From the NCBI RefSeq assembly GCF_016900875.1, contig NZ_JAFEUM010000014.1, forward strand, positions 1 to 34,935: 34,935 nucleotides of DNA, given 5' to 3'. Below are positions 30,712-34,935 of this stretch, one piece after another. The position numbers and the translations under genes are program-made. Source of the DNA: Vibrio ulleungensis. Its GTDB lineage: Bacteria; Pseudomonadota; Gammaproteobacteria; Enterobacterales; Vibrionaceae. The notes beneath the pieces were generated by a model. It saw only the letters and a program-made list of their open reading frames with translations, ran no database searches and was not told the DNA's origin. The first letter of the stretch is position 1, and every line of letters begins with the position of its first letter.

Positions 30712-31632
30712 ATGCGCTATTTTAATTGGATGATCACAGTTCTGATTGCCGCCGCACTTCCAGTGTGGGCCGAGCAACTGTCTGATAGTGAAGTGGCGCA
30801 ATGGTTGCAGGACACCCGGCTCAATAGCATGGCAGACAATCTTGTCACTCAAGCGTTAACTGGGGAGCTGGCGGAGGTTGAGTTTCAACTTGAACAAGTC
30901 AAATACCCACAACAAGAGGCGTTAAGAACACTTTTTGTTCAAAAGCTTTCTGATTCCAACATCACATTAACCACCCCTCTTGCTCAGCTGGTCGAAAAGC
31001 AAATGCATGTGCCTTCTGTTTATCATATTGTGGAGCAAGGTGATGGGTATGAATTTAAGGTCCCCGCTTTTAACTACCCATCTATCGCAGCGTCAATACT
31101 GAAAGATTGGAATAAGCAGCAGTCAGTAATGAGTTTTTATTTGCAAGCAGAAGCGGGAACATTGGATTTTAGGCGATGGTTGTCAGCAGAGCCCAAAGTA
31201 AGAGAAATGCTGTTTCTTGCTGAGTTTAAATCGTTATCAAATAAGGCACAGCTGAATATTGCAGATCAAGTTCGTAGCGAGGCAAGCAAAGCTTGGGTGC
31301 CCAGTTCAAGAGTGATGGTTGAAATCGCTAAGGTAACTCAAAGTACTGATGTGTACGCTCTGCTGTGGAAAATGAAAGCCGATGGCGTTATTGAGCGAGA
31401 ATTGGATAGGTTAGCAACTTCTCGGCAGGGTGATTTACTCATTATGGCGGCAAGTCATTCCAGTCATTACACTCAATCAATCGATCTGCTAACGCGTTTT
31501 TCTGAACCTTCTGATAGCGTTAAACTCTATTTACAGTCAGAAATTGATCGCAGCGGACAGCAATCTATCGTGGTGGATTATTTAAAATCAAACAACAATT
31601 TTAAATTGCTCAGTACGCTCAACACCCCATAA
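30712..31632 (+). CDS. Predicted periplasmic protein of unknown function
   Basis: A 306-residue protein with a Sec signal peptide (hydrophobic core MITVLIAAALPVWA, probable cleavage before EQ). The mature part is soluble and mostly helical, with no cysteines and no motif I know. The ATG at 30712 is chosen over a GTG at 30691 because GGAGGG lies 5 bp upstream and the signal peptide starts there. It stands alone between the rho terminator and the ubiD promoter. It may be a vibrio-specific envelope protein (inference). Confidence 0.8.
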   Translation: MRYFNWMITVLIAAALPVWAEQLSDSEVAQWLQDTRLNSMADNLVTQALTGELAEVEFQLEQVKYPQQEALRTLFVQKLSDSNITLTTPLAQLVEKQMHVPSVYHIVEQGDGYEFKVPAFNYPSIAASILKDWNKQQSVMSFYLQAEAGTLDFRRWLSAEPKVREMLFLAEFKSLSNKAQLNIADQVRSEASKAWVPSSRVMVEIAKVTQSTDVYALLWKMKADGVIERELDRLATSRQGDLLIMAASHSSHYTQSIDLLTRFSEPSDSVKLYLQSEIDRSGQQSIVVDYLKSNNNFKLLSTLNTP

Positions 31633-31667
31633 CCAAAATTACTACGCTATCAATTGTCTCCCATTTG

Positions 31668-31695
31668 TTAACAGTCTGAAGTCATCTGTTATACT
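31668..31695 (+). promoter_or_regulatory. Predicted promoter of ubiD
   Basis: TTAACA (31668-31673) and TATACT (31690-31695) are 16 bp apart, 30 bp before the ubiD ATG. It probably drives ubiD and the downstream ferredoxin gene. Confidence 0.5.
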
Positions 31696-31725
31696 GTCGC
31701 CAACAAAAATCCATGGCGAGTGCTA

Positions 31726-33195
31726 ATGAGCTTTAAGGACTTGCGTGAATTTATCGCGCATCTAGAAAATCAGGGAGAGCTAAAGCGCATATCCCACCCA
31801 GTTGATCCTCATTATGAAATGACCGAAATCAGCGACCGCGTATTGCGAGCCGGCGGACCGGCTTTGTTGTTTGAAAATCCAATTGGTTATGATATCCCCG
31901 TACTGACTAACTTATTCGGAACTCCAGATCGAGTTGCCACAGGTATGGGCCAGCAAGATGTTATGGCACTGCGTGAAGTAGGCAAGTTGCTCGCGTATCT
32001 TAAAGAGCCTGAGCCCCCGAGCGGTTTCAAAGACGCAATGGATAAACTTCCTGTGTTCAAGCAAGTGTTAAATATGCCAACAAAACGGCTTAGGAAGGCG
32101 CCTTGTCAGCAAGTCGTTTGGGAAGGCGACGAAGTCGATTTGGATAAAATCCCAGTAATGAGCTGTTGGGCAGACGATGTTGCGCCGCTTCTTACATGGG
32201 GACTAACCGTCACCAAGGGACCGAATAAAAAACGCCAAAACCTAGGTATTTATCGTCAGCAAAAGCTAAGTAAAAACAAAATTATTATGCGCTGGTTGGC
32301 TCATCGAGGCGGTGCACTGGACTTACGTGACTGGATGGAGACACATCCAGGAGAACCGTTCCCTGTGTCTGTCGCTTTCGGTGCGGATCCTGCCACTATA
32401 TTAGGGGCCGTTACGCCGGTACCCGATACGCTTTCTGAGTACGCTTTTGCTGGACTGCTTCGCGGCAGTAAAACAGAAGTAGTGCAGTCCATTAGTAATG
32501 AATTAGAGGTTCCAGCAAGTGCAGAAATAGTACTTGAAGGATATATTGACCCTAATGAGTTTGCTGATGAAGGACCTTATGGGGATCATACTGGCTATTA
32601 CAACGAAGTTGAAAGCCATCGAGTATTCACCGTTACCCATGTGACCATGCGTAAGAATCCGATATACCACAGCACCTATACAGGTCGTCCGCCGGATGAA
32701 CCTGCGGTACTTGGTGTAGCACTTAACGAAGTGTTTGTGCCAATACTTCAAAAACAGTTCCCTGAGATTGTCGACTTTTACCTTCCTCCAGAAGGGTGTT
32801 CATATCGTATGGCTGTCGTTACGATGAAGAAACAATACCCTGGACATGCAAAGCGTGTGATGATGGGAGTGTGGTCGTTTTTACGTCAGTTCATGTACAC
32901 CAAATTTGTCATCGTTTGCGATGATGATATCAATGCCAGAGATTGGAATGATGTCATTTGGGCTATTACCACGCGTATGGACCCAGCAAGAGACACAGTA
33001 ATGATAGAAAATACACCCATCGACTCGTTGGACTTTGCTTCTCCAGTCGTTGGGCTAGGGTCGAAAATGGGTATGGATGCGACCAACAAATGGGAAGGCG
33101 AAAGTACTCGTGAATGGGGGACACCCATTGTTAAAGACCCTAAGGTAGTTGAGCGTATCGATGAGATATGGGATCAACTAGGGCTCGACATATAA
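31726..33195 (+). CDS. ubiD: 3-octaprenyl-4-hydroxybenzoate decarboxylase UbiD
   Basis: A 489-residue decarboxylase that uses prenylated FMN (made by UbiX) in ubiquinone synthesis. The sequence follows E. coli UbiD over its whole length: DLREFIAHLENQGELKRI, GGPALLFENP, QNLGIYRQQ, IMRWLAHRGGA, PVSVAFGADPATILGAVTP, the ENEGPYGDHTGYY-like block (ADEGPYGDHTGYYNEV, with a catalytic Glu) and KFVIVCDDDINARDW. The ATG at 31726 matches the family start better than the GTG at 31720. Confidence 0.98.
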   Translation: MSFKDLREFIAHLENQGELKRISHPVDPHYEMTEISDRVLRAGGPALLFENPIGYDIPVLTNLFGTPDRVATGMGQQDVMALREVGKLLAYLKEPEPPSGFKDAMDKLPVFKQVLNMPTKRLRKAPCQQVVWEGDEVDLDKIPVMSCWADDVAPLLTWGLTVTKGPNKKRQNLGIYRQQKLSKNKIIMRWLAHRGGALDLRDWMETHPGEPFPVSVAFGADPATILGAVTPVPDTLSEYAFAGLLRGSKTEVVQSISNELEVPASAEIVLEGYIDPNEFADEGPYGDHTGYYNEVESHRVFTVTHVTMRKNPIYHSTYTGRPPDEPAVLGVALNEVFVPILQKQFPEIVDFYLPPEGCSYRMAVVTMKKQYPGHAKRVMMGVWSFLRQFMYTKFVIVCDDDINARDWNDVIWAITTRMDPARDTVMIENTPIDSLDFASPVVGLGSKMGMDATNKWEGESTREWGTPIVKDPKVVERIDEIWDQLGLDI

Positions 33196-33215
33196 GTTAG
33201 CAGTGTTTAAAAACA

Positions 33216-33494
33216 ATGAAAGACACAATACATACGATTACGATACTGCCGAAGCGGATTGAGTTTAAAGCATCCAGTGAACAAACCATATTGGATGCTG
33301 CGTTGGAGCAAGGCATAAACTTACCTCACCGCTGTCAAATTGGTGCGTGTTCCAGTTGTTTATGTAAAAGAGTGTCTGGAAAGATAAGTTACACACTTGA
33401 ACCTATGTTAACGTCATCTGAGCAAGAACAGGGTTGGACATTTATTTGTTTGGCTCAAGCTCAAAGTGATGTTGTCATCGACTTCAGTGATTGA
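33216..33494 (+). CDS. Small plant-type [2Fe-2S] ferredoxin
   Basis: A 92-residue ferredoxin with the cluster ligands Cys40, Cys45, Cys48 (CX4CX2C) and Cys78 in FICLAQ. It follows ubiD by 20 bp and precedes fre by 139 bp. Its fold is like the N-terminal ferredoxin domain fused to Fre-like reductases in CDP-glucoseen and phenol hydroxylase reductases, so it may exchange electrons with Fre (inference). Its real partner is unknown. Confidence 0.93.
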   Translation: MKDTIHTITILPKRIEFKASSEQTILDAALEQGINLPHRCQIGACSSCLCKRVSGKISYTLEPMLTSSEQEQGWTFICLAQAQSDVVIDFSD

Positions 33495-33633
33495 TTGAGG
33501 GCGATACAAGCCCAATAGTGAAAGCTCACGACGAATGCAAAGGCTTTGTTGACGAGCGAGTAAGTCCCAAGAATCATTTGTGTCGTCAAAACCGCAAGTG
33601 ACAAGTAACAATGGTTAAAATAGAAGGAAGACA

Positions 33634-34347
33634 ATGACCATTCAATGTACTGTTCAAAGCGTTGAACCTTTAGCCGAAAATACCTATCGCGTGATCCTCC
33701 ATCCGCAACAACCTGTAAACTATAAAGCAGGGCAGTACCTAATGGTTGTTATGGGCGAGCAAGATAAACGACCTTTTTCCATTGCGTCGAGTCCGTGTAG
33801 AGAACATAGCGAGCTCGAATTGCACATTGGTGCAGCAGAGGCAAATCAATACGCTTTAGAAGTGGTCGATGCAATCAAAAGCGCACATCAAAGTGGGGGC
33901 GTGATCGAAATTGATGCACCACACGGCAGCGCCTGGATTAAAGAACCTCTTCAAAAACCACTTCTGTTGATAGCGGGTGGCACCGGATTTAGCTATGTAC
34001 GCTCTATTTTAGATTACTGCATAAGCCAGAACAGTGAACAACCGATCTACCTTTACTGGGGAGCAAAACAGATTGAGCAGCTGTATGCGTTCGACGACCT
34101 TCAGCATATTGCCACTCAGCACAACAATATTACGTTCATCCCAGTTGTCGAAATAGCACCTGAGCGCTGGACAGGCAAAGTAGGTAATGTACTACAGGCC
34201 GTTAATCAAGATTTCGACTCATTGGCTGACTACGAAATCTATATTGCTGGGCGATTCGAAATGGCTGGAGCGGCAAGAGACACATTTACCACTAATAAAG
34301 ATGCCGATATTCATCATATCCACGGTGACGCATTCGCATTTATCTGA
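33634..34347 (+). CDS. fre: NAD(P)H-flavin reductase Fre
   Basis: A 237-residue cytoplasmic reductase of the ferredoxin-NADP reductase fold that reduces free FMN, FAD or riboflavin. Flavin-binding RPFSIASSP is near residue 50 and the NAD(P)-binding GGTGFSYVRSIL near 115; the C-terminal YIAGRFEM block matches Fre/LuxG. The free flavin it makes can reduce ferric iron and supply flavin-dependent enzymes such as the UbiX-UbiD route. GAAGGAAG lies 4-5 bp upstream of the ATG. A terminator follows. Confidence 0.95.
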   Translation: MTIQCTVQSVEPLAENTYRVILHPQQPVNYKAGQYLMVVMGEQDKRPFSIASSPCREHSELELHIGAAEANQYALEVVDAIKSAHQSGGVIEIDAPHGSAWIKEPLQKPLLLIAGGTGFSYVRSILDYCISQNSEQPIYLYWGAKQIEQLYAFDDLQHIATQHNNITFIPVVEIAPERWTGKVGNVLQAVNQDFDSLADYEIYIAGRFEMAGAARDTFTTNKDADIHHIHGDAFAFI

Positions 34348-34371
34348 TGCATGATGCAATCATAGAAATAG

Positions 34372-34397
34372 AAAAGCGGCGTATTGCCGCTTTTTTT
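34372..34397 (+). terminator. Terminator after fre
   Basis: AAAAGCGGC (34372-34380) pairs with GCCGCTTTT around a GTATT loop and is followed by T7. It insulates fre from the rrn promoters. Confidence 0.93.
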
Positions 34398-34492
34398 GTA
34401 CCCCAAACCTTGTGACAACCGATAGGTAATCGTTTGCGTGGTTACTTACTGACCGTTCGAATTGAATCGTAAAAATAAACGCACTTTAGGGG

Positions 34493-34520
34493 TTGCGCTA
34501 GTTTCCTTTCTCTCTATAAT
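34493..34520 (+). promoter_or_regulatory. rrn promoter P1
   Basis: TTGCGC (34493-34498), a 16-bp spacer and a perfect TATAAT (34515-34520) followed by the GC-rich discriminator GCGCCC. That discriminator is typical of ppGpp-inhibited rRNA promoters. The sequence upstream is A+T-rich, suitable for an UP element. Confidence 0.85.
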
Positions 34521-34597
34521 GCGCCCACACCAACGGGGAGTGAGACAAACATCACAAACCGCTCGGTAGAGAAGTCGAAATTAATTTTAAATAATGA

Positions 34598-34625
34598 TTG
34601 ACTTACTCGAGAGGAAGCGTAGTAT
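34598..34625 (+). promoter_or_regulatory. rrn promoter P2
   Basis: TTGACT (34598-34603), a 16-bp spacer and TAGTAT (34620-34625), preceded by an A+T-rich stretch. Tandem promoters are normal for vibrio rrn operons. Confidence 0.75.
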
Positions 34626-34677
34626 ACGCATCCTTGCCGATTGAGACTTAGGTCACAAATCGGACCCGTAATGGGAC

Positions 34678-34692
34678 GCTCTTTAACAATAT
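34678..34692 (+). promoter_or_regulatory. rrn boxA antitermination signal
   Basis: GCTCTTTAACAATATA fits the rrn boxA consensus TGCTCTTTAACAA. It recruits NusB/S10 and the antitermination complex, protecting the rRNA transcript from Rho. Confidence 0.9.
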
Positions 34693-34928
34693 AAACCTAT
34701 CAATCTGTGTGGGCACTCGTTGATGATAATCAAAATAGATTCCTCGGAATCAACTTGATTTCAATGAACTGAGTGACCAATACGAATAGCAACTTCTTTC
34801 GGGAATGAGTTATTTGGCACAGTCAATTCATTATCGTTCTGTTGGAACGATAATAGCTTTAAAATTACTTCTTACTTTCGAGTAAGGACAGTTTTGAAGT
34901 CAGTATTCATTGAGTCACAAAAAACTTT
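34690..34928 (+). other. 16S rRNA leader with a perfect hairpin
   Basis: This is the transcribed spacer between boxA and mature 16S. At 34830-34854 ATTATCGTTC and GAACGATAAT pair perfectly over 10 bp with a 5-nt loop. The leader should also pair with the sequence after 16S to form the RNase III processing stem, which cannot be checked here. Confidence 0.75.
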
Positions 34929-34935
34929 AAATTGA
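34929..34935 (+). rRNA. rrs: 16S ribosomal RNA, first seven bases only
   Basis: The last bases, AAATTGA, are the mature 5' end of gamma-proteobacterial 16S rRNA (AAATTGAAGAGTTTGATC). Together with the promoters, boxA and leader this places the start of the next rrn operon at the window edge. Confidence 0.85.

Noticed and set aside
33495..33633. Possible hidden gene between the ferredoxin and fre
   Set aside because: No frame with a good start and ribosome site on either strand; treated as an ordinary leader for fre.
1..34935. CRISPR arrays, insertion sequences, prophage or integron parts
   Set aside because: No regularly spaced repeats, transposase, integrase or attC-like sites were seen anywhere in the window.

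Overview
The window looks like chromosome I of a Vibrio species or a close relative in the Vibrionaceae. The gene order uvrD ... rarD, recQ ... gppA, rhlB / trxA, rho ... ubiD, fre, the protein sequences, the long ThiE and the Csr sRNA all fit that group. It runs almost exactly from one rRNA operon to the next: it opens inside a 5S rRNA gene followed by tRNA-Asp, and it closes seven bases into a 16S rRNA gene, after a full rrn promoter and leader. Both operons point to the right. Three perfect 14-bp parS cores (GTTTCACGTGAAAC) lie within 15.5 kb. Together these suggest an origin-proximal segment, with the origin probably to the left (inference from rrn orientation).

Layout, left to right. (1) 1-430: the tail of an rrn operon, with a duplicated tRNA 3' end plus terminator. 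(2) 820-2858: a membrane-bound c-di-GMP phosphodiesterase and the fluoride channel CrcB. (3) 2880-9190: a TPP-riboswitch-controlled thiCEFSGH operon with tightly overlapping genes; its terminator hairpin is also a parS site. (4) 9238-11515: a long Xaa-Pro aminopeptidase and a small unknown protein. (5) 11518-14119, minus strand: a four-gene bufferin-type RiPP metallophore operon (precursor BufA, DUF692/MNIO enzyme BufB, partner BufC, DoxX), with a hairpin after the precursor gene and an inverted repeat upstream; a parS site lies inside bufB. (6) 14346-16545: uvrD with a LexA-like box. (7) 16643-19991, minus strand: a GH31 glycosidase with an overlapping EamA transporter gene. (8) 20120-20760: a CsrB-type sRNA on the minus strand with 27 GGA motifs, an upstream VarA/UvrY/GacA palindrome and a perfect FNR-type box. 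(9) 20781-24631: lysE-type exporter and rarD on the minus strand, recQ and a DUF3630-like gene on the plus strand. (10) 24655-25549: a parS site, a strong promoter with an overlapping palindrome, a preQ1-I riboswitch and the queuosine-precursor transporter gene yhhQ. (11) 25621-30570: rhlB-gppA on the minus strand, trxA and rho on the plus strand; this Rho has about 97 extra N-terminal residues. (12) 30712-34347: an unknown secreted protein, ubiD, a small [2Fe-2S] ferredoxin and the flavin reductase fre. (13) 34372-34935: terminator, tandem rrn promoters, boxA leader and the start of 16S.

Most of the window is conserved housekeeping. The points worth attention are the bufferin operon and its RNA elements, the parS cluster that sits inside other functional elements, the candidate FNR input into the Csr sRNA, the extended Rho, the yhhQ control region and the extended ThiE. 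All identifications come from reading the sequence and from recall of the families; no database search was run.
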